Below are positions 34,177-43,513 of a DNA stretch of 64,000 nucleotides, in pieces (positions within the stretch are counted from its first letter, which is position 1; each line of letters begins with the position of its first letter). The position numbers and the translations under genes are program-made. The stretch comes from CAVWCW01 sp963753615 (GTDB lineage: Bacteria > Pseudomonadota > Gammaproteobacteria > Chromatiales > Chromatiaceae): assembly GCA_963753615.1 (NCBI GenBank), contig CAVWCW010000014.1, positions 186,001 through 250,000 of the forward strand, in the 5' to 3' direction. Below the pieces are notes generated by a model that made no database searches, had not been told where the DNA came from, and saw only the letters and a program-made list of their open reading frames with translations.

Positions 34177-34534
34177 TCCCTAAGGCCGAAAACCAGGGCA
34201 TCGATAATCGCGATATCCCCTTAGCCAAGCCGAACCTGGCTGGCGCAGCCTGGACATAGCCAAAAAAAAGCCCCGTCTGGGACGGGGCTTCGAAGTTCTC
34301 GACGGCGCAAACCGAAAGCGAGAGTTCTGCACAGTAGAGCCCGGGGACGGAGAAGGAGAGCCAAGCCGGCCCTGCGCTCATAATTCATATGGAAAGCAGA
34401 AATCGGGCCAAGTTCCCCGGGTTTGGCAATACCCGGTTCTGCCCGAGCCCCGCCTTTGCTCGGCGCCCCGCAACGGCCTAAGCGCACCATAAGAGTGCGC
34501 GAGGACGCACCAAGCCAGCCCAGCCAGACCGGCG
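34177..34534. other. Intergenic stretch between ppk2 and the HD hydrolase
   Basis: Apart from the minus-strand terminator at 34264-34290, nothing coding is supported; open frames on both strands lack family similarity. Confidence 0.5.
34264..34290 (-). terminator. Intrinsic terminator on the minus strand after the HD hydrolase transcript
   Basis: Minus-strand AGCCCCGTC-CCA-GACGGGGCT followed by TTTTTTT, 245 nt downstream of the MESH1-like gene, the nearest upstream minus-strand gene. Confidence 0.75.
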
Positions 34535-35086
34535 TCAGCGCCCGGGCCGCCGGGCATAGGCCTGGTCGAACAAGGCCTCCAACCCGGAATGGGTACCGCG
34601 GATTCGGTCCACCAGGCTCTTGGCCCAATCGAAATAGGCTTGCCGGCGCTCGAGCGGCCAGCCGCTGGGCGGGGCCTCGACAATATCGCGCAGGTTGCAG
34701 ATCTTGTCCGCCAGCTTCACCAGTTTCGCCTTGCCGTTGACATGCGGGGCATGCTCGACCTGCAGCCGCTTGCGCTCCGCCTTGGGCAGGCGCTTGTCGT
34801 CGGTGACATCCATGACGATGCTAGCGATGGCCGGCCCGAAATGCCGCTCGAGTTCCTCGGGAGTAGTCTCGGTATCCTCCACCGTGTCGTGCAGCAGGGC
34901 CCCGCAAAGGACCTCCACGTCGGCGATTGCTGCCTCGTTGGCCAATAGGTCGGCCAGGGCGATAGGATGGTTGATATAGGGCGAGCGCCCGGCGTCCTTG
35001 CGCCGCTGATCGCGGTGCTTGTCGGCGGCAAAGGCCAGGGCCCGCAGCACCAGGGCCGACCCGGGAGCATCCAGCGGCCCGATCAT
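34535..35086 (-). CDS. MESH1-like HD-domain (p)ppGpp hydrolase
   Basis: 183 residues from ATG 35086. The sequence closely follows the small MESH1/HDDC3 hydrolases: YINHPIALADLL (His40), the HD pair in ALLHDTVEDTETTPEEL (His66, Asp67), then VTDDKRLPKAERKRLQVEHAP, KLVKLADKICNLRD (last metal Asp) and a C-terminal YFDWAKSLV. There is no synthetase, TGS or ACT domain, so it can only hydrolyse; MESH1 enzymes remove the 3'-pyrophosphate of (p)ppGpp and, in animals, dephosphorylate NADPH. Its start overlaps the ybaK stop (ATGA), so the two are translationally coupled. Confidence 0.85.
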   Translation of the reverse strand: MIGPLDAPGSALVLRALAFAADKHRDQRRKDAGRSPYINHPIALADLLANEAAIADVEVLCGALLHDTVEDTETTPEELERHFGPAIASIVMDVTDDKRLPKAERKRLQVEHAPHVNGKAKLVKLADKICNLRDIVEAPPSGWPLERRQAYFDWAKSLVDRIRGTHSGLEALFDQAYARRPGR

Positions 35087-35565
35087 TGAACCATCGCCAC
35101 CAGCTGGGGCTGCAGCAGTCCCAGCAGGTCCCCGGTCGCCAGGGAGACGATATAGCCGCGGTGGCCGCCGTTGACGTAGATGCGCGGCAGACCGGCAATA
35201 CCGGCCTCGCAATACACAGGCATCGGACGCCGGGTCCCCAGAGGCGCGGTACCGCCCACCTGGTAGCCGGAATGGCGGTCCGCCACTTGCGGCGCACAGG
35301 GCCGGACCTGGCGCACGCCCAGGTGACGGGCCAGCGCCTTGGTCGAGACCTCGCGATCGCCGTGCATCAGCACGATCATGGGGCTCTCCGCTTCGTCTTC
35401 CATTATGAGCGTTTTGATCACCAGGTGCTCGTCGACGCCGGTCTCCTCGGCGAACTGACGGGTACCGCCGCCGTCCACATAGGTGTATGGATGGCCCTCG
35501 AAGGCTATCCCGGCCTCACGCAGCGCCCGCACCGCCCGGGTGACCGGTTGTTTCTGCTTACCCAT
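35083..35565 (-). CDS. ybaK: Cys-tRNA(Pro)/Cys-tRNA(Cys) deacylase YbaK
   Basis: 160 residues, YbaK/EbsC family. The enzyme trans-edits Cys-tRNA(Pro) made by ProRS. The N-terminal TRAVRALREAGIAFEGHPYTY, VIKTLIMEDE (with the conserved Lys), and GGTAPLGTRRPMPVY are standard (first segment quoted in part). Single-domain free-standing form. It is the first gene of a two-gene unit with the MESH1-like hydrolase, linking translation fidelity with alarmone turnover, which may be coincidental. Confidence 0.93.
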   Translation of the reverse strand: MGKQKQPVTRAVRALREAGIAFEGHPYTYVDGGGTRQFAEETGVDEHLVIKTLIMEDEAESPMIVLMHGDREVSTKALARHLGVRQVRPCAPQVADRHSGYQVGGTAPLGTRRPMPVYCEAGIAGLPRIYVNGGHRGYIVSLATGDLLGLLQPQLVAMVQ

Positions 35566-35732
35566 GCCGCGAATAATACAATAGTACCCGCCGAATGGAA
35601 TCAGGCCGTGCGGCGAGCCTTCGACTCATCCAACGGTATAGCGCGGCGTCGACAAGCATTCAACATCCAACGGGGGGTTGCCCCGGGCGGTGCACTTTCC
35701 ATCCGCTTCGGGCCCCGGTAAGCTGGAGCCCT

Positions 35733-36569
35733 ATGAGCAACCCGTTCTCCCGACTGCAGACGCTCGCAGACGAACGCGGCAATGCCGATCTGGCCGCCGC
35801 GGCCCTGGAGATTTCCCAACTGTTTCAGCCCGGTCTGGAGCCCCAACGCTGGCTGCAGGCCCTAGACGACCATGCCGCAGTGGTTGGGAAGCGATTCCCG
35901 TGCACCGCGCCGGTTTCGGAAAAAGTGCGCGCTCTCGGGGCCTACCTGTTCGACGAACTGGGCTTCAGCGGCGATCGGGACGAATACGCGGCCGCCCGCA
36001 ACAGCTTTCTCGACCAGGTTCTCCAACGCCGGCGGGGCCTGCCGATCACCCTGTCGGTGCTCTATGTCGCCTTGGCTCGGCGCCTGGGGCTGCAGGCGGC
36101 CGGCATCGGCTTTCCGTCCCATTTCCTGGTGCTGGTCCACGACGCAAAAGGGCAACGGGTGCTCGATCCCTTCGGCGGCGGGCGCTGGTTGTCGGTGGAA
36201 GACCTCAACGCGCGCCTAAAGGGGCTCTACGGCGAAGGCGCTCCCACGGTGGAGGCAGAACCCGGCTTGCTGCGCCCGGCCACGACCCGCGAGATCCTGG
36301 TGCGCATGCTGCGAAACCTCAAGGCCCTCTACCAGGAGCAAGGCGACGCCCTCAACAGCCTGGTGGCGATCGAGGCCATCCTCAGCCTGGAGCCGGATTT
36401 GATCGAGGAGATCGGTGACCGCGCCCTGGCCTACCGGGACCTGGGCCACAGCTCGGCGGCCGCCGAGGATCTGCGCCGCTACCTGGCAGCCACCGAAGAT
36501 GCTCGTGAGGCAGTCCGCATGCAGGGCCTGCTGGAAGAACTGGAGCGGGCCCCGACGCGGCTGCATTGA
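35733..36569 (+). CDS. SirB1/transglutaminase-like family protein with TPR
   Basis: 278 residues from ATG 35733. Residues about 55-180 form the transglutaminase-like SirB1 domain (YAAARNSFLDQVLQRRRGLPITLSVLYVALARRLGL and GIGFPSHFLVLV, both quoted in part; FDPFGGG-like LDPFGGGRWL follows). A C-terminal TPR-like region (LKALYQEQGDALNSLVAIEAIL) ends the protein. Family members such as YchA lie near prfA-hemK in E. coli. No reaction is established, and the classical catalytic triad of transglutaminases is not evident. Confidence 0.82.
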   Translation: MSNPFSRLQTLADERGNADLAAAALEISQLFQPGLEPQRWLQALDDHAAVVGKRFPCTAPVSEKVRALGAYLFDELGFSGDRDEYAAARNSFLDQVLQRRRGLPITLSVLYVALARRLGLQAAGIGFPSHFLVLVHDAKGQRVLDPFGGGRWLSVEDLNARLKGLYGEGAPTVEAEPGLLRPATTREILVRMLRNLKALYQEQGDALNSLVAIEAILSLEPDLIEEIGDRALAYRDLGHSSAAAEDLRRYLAATEDAREAVRMQGLLEELERAPTRLH

Positions 36570-36616
36570 TCGGCGTCCCCCTTTACAGCCCGTCGCCCGC
36601 GGTCTGTACTTCAGGT

Positions 36617-37063
36617 ATGGACTGGCAAAGCTGCAAGGCGGCGTTCGCGAGCGACGGCTTTTCCCGCCACATCCGGGCCGAGGACCTGACTTTGCGCGGT
36701 TGGAACCGGTGCTATCGGGTGCTGCGCGCCTCCGACGCCAGGCTACACCTGCACCGCGACGGCGAACCCCAACCCCTGCCCGAGCGCCTCGGCGTGGCGC
36801 CCTTCGCCTCGCCCCACCGCTACCTGCTGAGCCTGAACCTGGGCGGCTTACAGTTGATCTGCCATCTAGACGAACTCGAGCGGCTGGACCTGGAGTTCGA
36901 CCCAGCGACCGTGGACTCCCCCACCCGGGCGCTGATCCTGTTTCGCATCATGAGCATGCTGGGCCGGCGCCTGGACCAACCGGTGGTGCTCACCCACCCG
37001 GCCCGGACCACGCCCCTGTTCCGTTACCGGCCGGGCGGCGACGGGGTAGAGTATCTGGGCTAG
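36617..37063 (+). CDS. Hypothetical protein
   Basis: 148 residues from ATG 36617 (an in-frame ATG at 36566 overlaps the upstream stop). No family is recognised. The predicted fold alternates beta strands and short helices (LRGWNRCYRVLRASDARLHLHRD; LLSLNLGGLQLICHLDELERLDLEF, quoted in part) and is rich in Leu and Arg; no signal peptide or membrane segment. It lies 47 nt behind the SirB1-like gene on the same strand, so probably co-transcribed. The MITE-like element starts 27 nt after its stop. Confidence 0.6.
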   Translation: MDWQSCKAAFASDGFSRHIRAEDLTLRGWNRCYRVLRASDARLHLHRDGEPQPLPERLGVAPFASPHRYLLSLNLGGLQLICHLDELERLDLEFDPATVDSPTRALILFRIMSMLGRRLDQPVVLTHPARTTPLFRYRPGGDGVEYLG

Positions 37064-37090
37064 CTCGGGCTACACTCTGCTGCCCTTAAA

Positions 37091-37327
37091 CCTAGAAAGA
37101 GCAGTTGACCGCTCCATTCGGACAGTAAGGTACTGAAATGCACGAACAAGCCTTCGATTTATCGCTTCACCGATTCGGTGATCCAGGCTACGGGGCGCAT
37201 GGCACGCTTGCGGCGGCGTATGGCTGCGTTGCAACTCCTTGGAATAGATTGACTATTCCGCGTCGTTGCGCCTTGCTCTACACCCCCGCAAGCACACCCT
37301 ACACCCCGCCCAACTGCTCTTTCTAGG
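37091..37327. mobile_element. MITE-like non-autonomous element
   Basis: A 237-bp segment is bounded by perfect 17-bp terminal inverted repeats (37091-37107, CCTAGAAAGAGCAGTTG, and its complement at 37311-37327). Directly outside are 5-bp direct repeats TTAAA (37086-37090 and 37328-37332), consistent with a TTAA-type target duplication. The interior has a GGAATAG/CTATTCC hairpin (37241-37259) and no transposase. It is much less GC-rich than its neighbours. All of this is seen directly; mobility is inferred. Confidence 0.7.
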
Positions 37328-37355
37328 TTAAATCTAATCTACCGAGGAACCGGGC

Positions 37356-37838
37356 ATGCGTACCAGGCTCATCATCGGCTTCATCCTGCTGTGTCTACAG
37401 CTCCCGGCCCTTGCCGCCCCAGGGGTCCAGGTGTGGCAGCGCCAGGCGCCCCTGGAGCCCACCTATCAAGCGGTCTACCAGGCGCTGGAAGCACACCGCT
37501 TCTTCGTCGTTTTCGAGCCCGATATCGGCAAGAATCTCGGCCATTTCGCAGATCGCTGGGGCGACGACTACAACCGCAACGGACTCGAAGGCATCCGCTC
37601 CATGGTGTTCTGCAATGCCTGGTACGCCAACCAGGTGAGCAACCAAGACCCCGGGATGCTGGCCCTTTGTCCGCTGCACCTGACGCTCACCCACAAGGCG
37701 GGGTTCACCCGAGTGCTGTTCCTGCGCCCCAGCCACGCCGCCCAGGGCTCGGGCGCCGAGGCCATTGCCGCCGAACTGGAAGCGGGGGTAGCCGAAGCGG
37801 TGGAGGCGGGCCTGGCCAAGCTGCCCGCCTCAGAGTAA
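37356..37838 (+). CDS. DUF302 domain-containing secreted protein
   Basis: 160 residues with a signal peptide (MRTRLIIGFILLCLQLPALA, cleavage near ALA-AP). The mature part is a DUF302 fold: YQAVYQALEAHRFFVVFEPDIGKNLG, IRSMVFCNAWYANQV, ALCPLHLTLTHKAG, and VLFLRPSHAAQGSGAE (first quoted in part). DUF302 proteins often appear near sulfur-metabolism or redox genes; function is unknown. The gene lies just behind the MITE-like element, whose insertion could have replaced its upstream regulatory region. Confidence 0.8.
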   Translation: MRTRLIIGFILLCLQLPALAAPGVQVWQRQAPLEPTYQAVYQALEAHRFFVVFEPDIGKNLGHFADRWGDDYNRNGLEGIRSMVFCNAWYANQVSNQDPGMLALCPLHLTLTHKAGFTRVLFLRPSHAAQGSGAEAIAAELEAGVAEAVEAGLAKLPASE

Positions 37839-38011
37839 CGCCAATCCAGGGTTGCCACTCAAGCCCCGACCCACGTCGGAGGCGCGCGCCGGCGCCAATT
37901 GGGGGCCTGGAGATGCTCCGGCGCCCGATCGCGCCGGGCGCTGAGGACACCCTGATTGATTGCGTTTCCCGAGAGTGGCGGGCAAGGGACAAGAACGGCC
38001 CCTATCGAGGC

Positions 38012-39205
38012 TCAATCGACTAGAAAGTAATCCAACAGGTCGTTGAGGAAGCGCCGCCCGAGTTCGCTGGGCCGTATCCGCCCGGGAACGAGGTCCAAGA
38101 GTCCGGCGGCCTGGGCCCGGCTCAGGGCAGGCTCTGCGGTGGCCAACGCCATGCCGGTGCTGGCCTCGAATTCTACGCGCGTGAAGCCCTGGTTCAGGCG
38201 CAGGGCGTTCATCATGAATTCCAGCACCAGGTCCGCCTGATTCAAGCGGCGACGGCCGGAGATACGCTCCGGGCCGACCGCCGCGGCCTGGTAGGCGCGG
38301 GGGTCGCGCAGCTTCCAGCGGCGCTCGACAGTGCCGCCACCCAGGCTTAGTTTGGCGTGGGCGCCGGCGCCTATGCCCAGGTAGTCGCCGAAACCCCAAT
38401 AGTTGAGATTGTGGCGGCAGCGCCGGCCGGGGCGGGCATAAGCGGAGACTTCGTATTGCTCGAAGCCGCCAGCCGCCAGCAGGGCCAGACCCTGCTGCTG
38501 AATCTCCCAGCTGCTGTCGTCGTCCGGCAGGGCGGGAGGGTGGGCGTGGAACGCAGTATTCGGCTCCAGGGTGAGCTGGTAGTAGGAGAGGTGCTCTGGG
38601 GCCAGTTCCAGGGCGCTCTCCAGGTCAAGCCGGGCCATCGCCAAGTCCTGGCCCGGCAAGCCGAACATCAGATCGAGATTCAGATTGTCGAAACCGGCAC
38701 ACCGGGCCTTGGCCACCCCGCTGCGCGCCTCCTCTGCGCTATGGATGCGCCCCAGGCGCTGCAGGCAGCCCGGCTCGAAGCTCTGTACCCCGAGCGACAA
38801 GCGAGTGACGCCGGCGGACCTGTAGCCGGCGAAGTGGCCTGACTCCACGGCGCCCGGATTGGCCTCCAGGGTGATCTCGATGTCGGGCGCCCAGGAGATC
38901 AGGGCCCGCACCCCGGCCAGCAGGCGGCCGATGGCGGCGCCCGAGAACAGACTCGGGGTGCCGCCGCCGATAAAGATGCTTCCCAGCGAGCGGCCGCGGG
39001 CCAGGGCCTGCTCCTGGGCCAGATCGGCAAGCAGGGCATCGACATAGGCAACCTGGTCGAGGCCGCCGCGTTGGGGATGGGAATTGAAGTCACAGTAGGG
39101 GCACTTGCGCACGCACCAGGGGATGTGGATATACAGCCCCAGGGGCGGCGCCGGGACCCGGGACGGGCCTGGGTCCGGCTGCGTCTCAGGCCTGATCGCG
39201 GGCAT
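38012..39205 (-). CDS. hemW: Radical SAM heme chaperone HemW
   Basis: 397 residues. The radical SAM cluster motif is CVRKCPYCDFNSH (Cys31, Cys35, Cys38), lacking the fourth Cys of true coproporphyrinogen oxidase HemN, and typical of HemW, which binds heme and delivers it to respiratory enzymes. IFIGGGTPSLF, VTRLSLGVQSF, and LNLDLMFGLPGQ are further blocks; the C-terminal HemN_C-like winged helix follows (RLNQGFTRVEFE). The start overlaps the end of the dctP gene by 20 nt. A heme chaperone fits the high cytochrome content of this region. Confidence 0.93.
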   Translation of the reverse strand: MPAIRPETQPDPGPSRVPAPPLGLYIHIPWCVRKCPYCDFNSHPQRGGLDQVAYVDALLADLAQEQALARGRSLGSIFIGGGTPSLFSGAAIGRLLAGVRALISWAPDIEITLEANPGAVESGHFAGYRSAGVTRLSLGVQSFEPGCLQRLGRIHSAEEARSGVAKARCAGFDNLNLDLMFGLPGQDLAMARLDLESALELAPEHLSYYQLTLEPNTAFHAHPPALPDDDSSWEIQQQGLALLAAGGFEQYEVSAYARPGRRCRHNLNYWGFGDYLGIGAGAHAKLSLGGGTVERRWKLRDPRAYQAAAVGPERISGRRRLNQADLVLEFMMNALRLNQGFTRVEFEASTGMALATAEPALSRAQAAGLLDLVPGRIRPSELGRRFLNDLLDYFLVD

Positions 39206-40274
39206 TCAGATAGGCGCGCTCCGAGACCTCGCTCCACCGGCGGGCGGACTGCAGGAAGCCGTTGTAGGAGTCGTACACGCGCCGGCTGAACTCGTCCTTG
39301 GCCGCCAGCTCGGCCACCACTTGCTCGGACAGCGCACGCAGCTTGGCCAATACCTCGTCCGGGAAGCGGCGCAGTTCCACCTTGTGCTCTTTGACCAGAC
39401 TCTCCAGCGCCGCCGGGTTGCGCGCAGTATACTCGGCCAGCAGGTCCTGGTTGACCACCTGCAGGCGTTCATGACGATCGCCTGAAGGTCCTCGGGCAGG
39501 GACTCCAGGGCCTTCTGGTTGATCATCGCCTCAAGGAAGGTACCCGGCTCATGGAAACCCGGGTAATAGTAGTACTTGGCGGCCTTGTAGAGGCCGAATG
39601 CCAGGTCATTGTAGGGACCCACCCATTCGGTGGCGTCGATGGTGCCGGATTGCAAGGAGGTGAACAGTTCGCCCCCGGGCAGGTTGACCGGGGTGCCGCC
39701 GGCCCGCCTGAGCACCTCGCCGCCCAGCCCGGGAATGCGCATCTTCAGCCCTTTGAGGTCCGCCAGGCAGTTGATCTCCTTGTTGAACCAGCCGCCCATC
39801 TGCACCCCGGTGTTGCCCGCCGGCGCCGGCACCAAGCCGAACTGATCGTAAAGCTCCTCCCACAGCGCCTGGCCGCCGCCGTGGTAGATCCAGCCGTTCA
39901 TCTCCTGGGCGGTGAGACCAAAGGGAACGGTGGAGAAAAACTGGGCGGCCTCGTTCTTGCCCTTCCAGTAATAGGCGGCTCCATGGCCCATCTCGGCGGT
40001 GCCGCGGGAGACCGCATCGAATACCTCGAAAGCCGGCACCAGCTCCTTGGCGCCATAGACCTTGACCTGGATCCTGCCGCCGCACATCTCGGCTGATCAG
40101 CTCGCGCAAGCTTGTTGGCGCCGGTGCCCAGGCCGGGGAAGTTTTTCGGCCAGGTGGTGACCATCTTCCACTTGAACTCGGCCTTGGCCTGGGCCTGCGG
40201 TGCGGCCGCCAGCCCGCCCCCCAGGGCCAGTGAGCCGCCCCCAGTTTGGCAATGAATTCACGGCGTTGCATCAT
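39186..40274 (-). CDS. dctP: TRAP transporter substrate-binding protein (DctP family), interrupted by frameshifts
   Basis: The gene begins MMQRREFIAKLG (ATG 40274, GGAAGG upstream), a Tat-like RRxF signal. Reading all frames gives a continuous DctP/TakP-type protein of about 360 residues: ...LAAAPQAQAKAEFKWKMVTTWP, NKLAELISEMCGGRIQVKVYGAKEL, GTIDATEWVGPYNDL and a C-terminal helix ending LNARDQA (segments partly quoted). Indels are needed at about 40220-40245, twice within 40085-40115, and at about 39455-39470. TakP-like members bind 2-oxo acids or other carboxylates in the periplasm. No dctQ or dctM membrane subunits are near. uvrD lies upstream and hemW downstream on the same strand. Confidence 0.82.
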
Positions 40275-40320
40275 TTTATCCTTCCGTCGAGCGCGATCTT
40301 GTTGGTCTTGATTCAGCACT

Positions 40321-42489
40321 TCAAACAGGCTGCAGGTTCGCGTAAGCGACCACCAGCCACTTGCTGCCGACGCTCTCGAAGTTGACCTGAACCCGGGCGC
40401 TGGTGCCCGATCCCTCGGCATTCAACACTACCCCTTCACCAAACTTGGGGTGCCTCACCTGCTGGCCCAGCTGAAAGCCGCTGCTGTCCTGACTGTCGCT
40501 GAAACGTCCGCCGCGCGGACGATAACCGGCCGGCTGACCTGAGGCCTGGCCCGCACCTCCTGCAGCACCTCCGACGGGATCTCGCGCAGGAAGCGCGAAG
40601 GCATCGGGTAATTCTCGCTGCCATGCAGGCGCCGGCTCTCCGCGTGGGTAAGATACAGAGCTGAGCATGGCGCGGGTCATGCCCACATAACACAGACGGC
40701 GCTCTTCCTCGAGGCGCTGTCGGGTCGTCCGCCGACAGGCTGTGGGGGAACAGGCCCTCCTCCACCCCGACCATGAACACCAGTGGGAACTCCAAGCCCT
40801 TTGGCCGAGTGCAGGGTCATCAGCTGCACGCAGTCCTCGTCCGCCCCGCCCTGGGTCTCGCCCGCCTCCAGCGCGGCATTGGCCAGGAAGGCGGACAACG
40901 GGTCTGACCTCGTCGTCTTCGCTCTCGTAAGCGAACTGGCGCGCGGCGTTGACCAGTTCCTCCAGGTTCTCGATGCGGTCCTGGCCCTTGCCGTCCTTGC
41001 TCTGCTGAAGTGCTCCGGCAGCCGGCTGTCCCCGACCACCCGGGCTGCCTGGTCGGCCAGCTCCGCGTCCCCTTTGGCGCCGCGCAACTGCTCGATCAGC
41101 TCCAGAAAGCCGTTCAACGCATTGATGGCCCGGGCCGGCAGGGTCTTGAGCTCCACCAGCTCGTGGGCGGCGCGCCACAGGGAGCCGCCCAGCTCCCGGG
41201 CCTGAGCCCTGACCGCCTCCAGGGTGCGCGGGCCTATGCCGCGGGGCGGCATGTTCACCGCCCGCTCGAAGGAGGGGTCGTCGTCGCCGTTGGCCAGCAG
41301 GCGCAGATAGGCCAGGGCGTCCTTGATCTCGGCGCGTTCGAAAAAGCGCAGCCCGCCGTATACCCGGTAGGGCATGCCGACCTGAATCAGGGCCTCCTCG
41401 AACAGCCGGGACTGGGCGTTGGTGCGATAGAGCACCGCCGCCTCCGAGCGCAGGTGCCCCTGCTCGACGTGCTGGCGGATGCGCTCCACCACCAAGCGCG
41501 CTTCGTCCACCTCGTTGTAGGCGGCATAGACGCTGATCGGCTCACCCTCGCCATCCTCGGTCCAGAGGTTCTTGCCCAGGCGCGAGGGGTTGTTGGCGAT
41601 CAGCGCATTGGCGGCCTTGAGGATGGTGCCGGTGGAGCGGTAGTTCTGTTCCAGGCGCAGCAGACGGGTCGCCGGGTAGTCGGCGCGGAAGCTGTGCATG
41701 TGCTCCACCCGGGCCCCGCGCCAGCCGTAGATGGACTGGTCGTCGTCACCGACCACGAACAGGTTGTCCCGAGGCCCGGCAAGCAGCCGCAACCAGGCGT
41801 ACTGGATGGTGTTGGTATCCTGGAACTCGTCCACCAGGATATGCTGGAAACGCTGCTGGTAGTGCTGCAGCACGTCCGGGCGGTCGCGCCAGAGCTCGTG
41901 GGCGCGCAGCAGCAGCTCGGCAAAATCCACCAGAGCCCTGCGCTCGCACTGGCTCTGGTATTCCTCGTAGATGCGCAGCATCTGCTGCTGGTAATGGTCG
42001 CCGGCGTCGTCCATGTGCTGGGCCCGCAGGCCCTCGTCCTTGCGGGCGTTGATATAGCCACTGCACCTGGCGCGGCGGCCAGCGTGACTCGTCCAGCTGC
42101 ATGGCCTTGAGGATACGCTTGACCAGCCGGAACTGGTCGTCGGAATCGAGAATCTGGAAGCGCTCCGGCAGCCCTGCCTCCTGCCAGTGGGCCCGCAGCA
42201 AGCGGTGCGCCAGGCCATGGAAGGTGCCCACCCACATGCCCCCCACGGGCTGCCCCAGCAGGTGCTCGATGCGGTGCTGCATCTCCCGCGCCGCCTTGTT
42301 GGTGAAGGTCACCGCCAGGATCGACCAGGGCGAGGCCCCCTCCACCTGCACCAGCCAGGCGATGCGGTGCACCAGCACCCGGGTCTTGCCGCTGCCCGCG
42401 CCGGCCAGCACCAGAAGGCTGCCCGGCGGCGCCGTCACCGCCTCGCGCTGGGCGTCGTTCAGCCCGTCGAGAATGTGGGAAATATCCAT
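40321..42489 (-). CDS. uvrD: ATP-dependent DNA helicase II, interrupted by frameshifts
   Basis: From ATG 42489 (MDISHILDGLNDAQREAVTA) the SF1 helicase reads LVLAGAGSGKTRVLVHRI (Walker A), FTNKAAREMQHRI, then after a one-base shift at about 42058 YINARKDEGLRAQHMDD, ILVDEFQDTN (motif II), VVGDDDQSIYGWRG, LEQNYRST (motif IV), QLMTLHSAKGL and finally EERRLCYVGMTRA (motif VI) to a C-terminal UvrD tail (QLGQQVRHPKFGEG) ending at 40321. Further indels are needed near 41015, 40970, 40800 and 40725. All motifs of a roughly 720-residue UvrD survive, so error is likelier than loss of this repair helicase. Confidence 0.9.
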
Positions 42490-42666
42490 CGCGGCATTGT
42501 AGAACAGCGGGCGGGGTGGGGACAGGGGTAGACCCCGGGGCACCCACCGGACCGGCGGCTAGCGCGCACACCGCGACCGCCGCGGCCCCCATCCCTACCG
42601 CTCAGCGCCGCGACCGGCCTATACTTGTGGGCGGACACGCGTGTTCAGCAACCTCGGAGGACGACC

Positions 42667-43083
42667 ATGGGCATTCCCCTCATACCCTTTGCGGTGGGCG
42701 CGGCAATGGGCACCGCAGCGGCCTACTTGCTCGGCGACGAGCAAACCCGTCGCCGCATCGTCGCGGAGTCCAAACGGGTGCGGCTTGCGGTCGGCGATTA
42801 CGTCGCCGATCTAGTCGCCGGACGCCGCACGGCACATACCGATTACGCTGCCGACCGGCCCGGCGCGCCGCCAGATGCAGCGGTACCGGACCGCGAGCGC
42901 TGCGAGGCCCTGACGAAAGCGGGGCAGCGTTGCCGGGCCAAGACGAGCCAGGTGGTAGCGTTCCCGCAGGCGGGTAGCGCGCAAGAGCACGGCCTGTGCT
43001 GGCGCCATGCGCAGGCATTCGAGCGTGGCGAGCCGCTGGAACTGGCGCAACCCGCCCCGGCCGGGGAAACCACGCGCCATTGA
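42667..43083 (+). CDS. Small hypothetical protein with a Cys/His motif (DUF5763-like)
   Basis: 138 residues from ATG 42667. The N-terminus (IPLIPFAVGAAMGTAAAYLLG) is hydrophobic, possibly a membrane anchor (quoted in part). The C-terminal half holds RCEALTKAGQRCRAKT...GLCWRHA, a Cys-Cys-Cys-His pattern seen in small zinc-binding-like domains. No function known. Monocistronic, converging on the gdx gene. Confidence 0.6.
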   Translation: MGIPLIPFAVGAAMGTAAAYLLGDEQTRRRIVAESKRVRLAVGDYVADLVAGRRTAHTDYAADRPGAPPDAAVPDRERCEALTKAGQRCRAKTSQVVAFPQAGSAQEHGLCWRHAQAFERGEPLELAQPAPAGETTRH

Positions 43084-43185
43084 CGTCCGTCGCGGCGCCG
43101 AAAGCCAAGCGCCGGGGCGCGCGCCTCTGCGCGCGGCCCTGCCTCCGTGCGGCACAGCCGGTAACCGGGTTGGCGGCAACGGGGC

Positions 43186-43512
43186 TCAGTGCGGGGATGC
43201 GAGCTTCAGGCCGAGGATGCCGACCAGAATCAGTCCGACGAAGAAGAAACGGGCCAGGCTTGCCGGCTCGCCGAACAGCTGTATGCCCAGCAAAAAAGTG
43301 CCGACCGCGCCGATACCGGTCCAGACCGCATAGGCGGTGCCCATAGGGATTTCGCGCTGCGCCAGGAGAAGCAGGGCTCCGCTGGCCGCCATGGAGACCA
43401 GAGCGAAGGTGATCCATCCATAGTGGACGCCCTGTTCGCCCCAGCCCAGCTTGAGGCCCACCGGCCAACCCCATTCGAAGACGCCGGCCACGATCAGATA
43501 GGCCCAGGCCAT
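43186..43512 (-). CDS. gdx: SMR-family guanidinium exporter (SugE/Gdx type)
   Basis: 108 residues, four membrane helices. The essential Glu13 lies in GVFEWGWPVGLKLG, and the family-typical PMGTAYAVWTGIGAVG, ALLGE-like QLFGEPASLAR and C-terminal GILGLKLASPH match SugE/Gdx, a proton-coupled guanidinium exporter, better than EmrE. Its ATG lies 1 nt after the stop of the octaheme cytochrome gene, so translation is coupled. No guanidine riboswitch is visible upstream. An upstream in-frame Met at 43575 lies inside the cytochrome gene and is unlikely. Confidence 0.88.
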   Translation of the reverse strand: MAWAYLIVAGVFEWGWPVGLKLGWGEQGVHYGWITFALVSMAASGALLLLAQREIPMGTAYAVWTGIGAVGTFLLGIQLFGEPASLARFFFVGLILVGILGLKLASPH

Positions 43513-43513
43513 C

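Noticed and set aside
37138..37326. 62-codon ORF inside the MITE-like element
   Set aside because: Almost entirely within inverted repeats and internal hairpins, no ribosome-binding site; not a protein gene.
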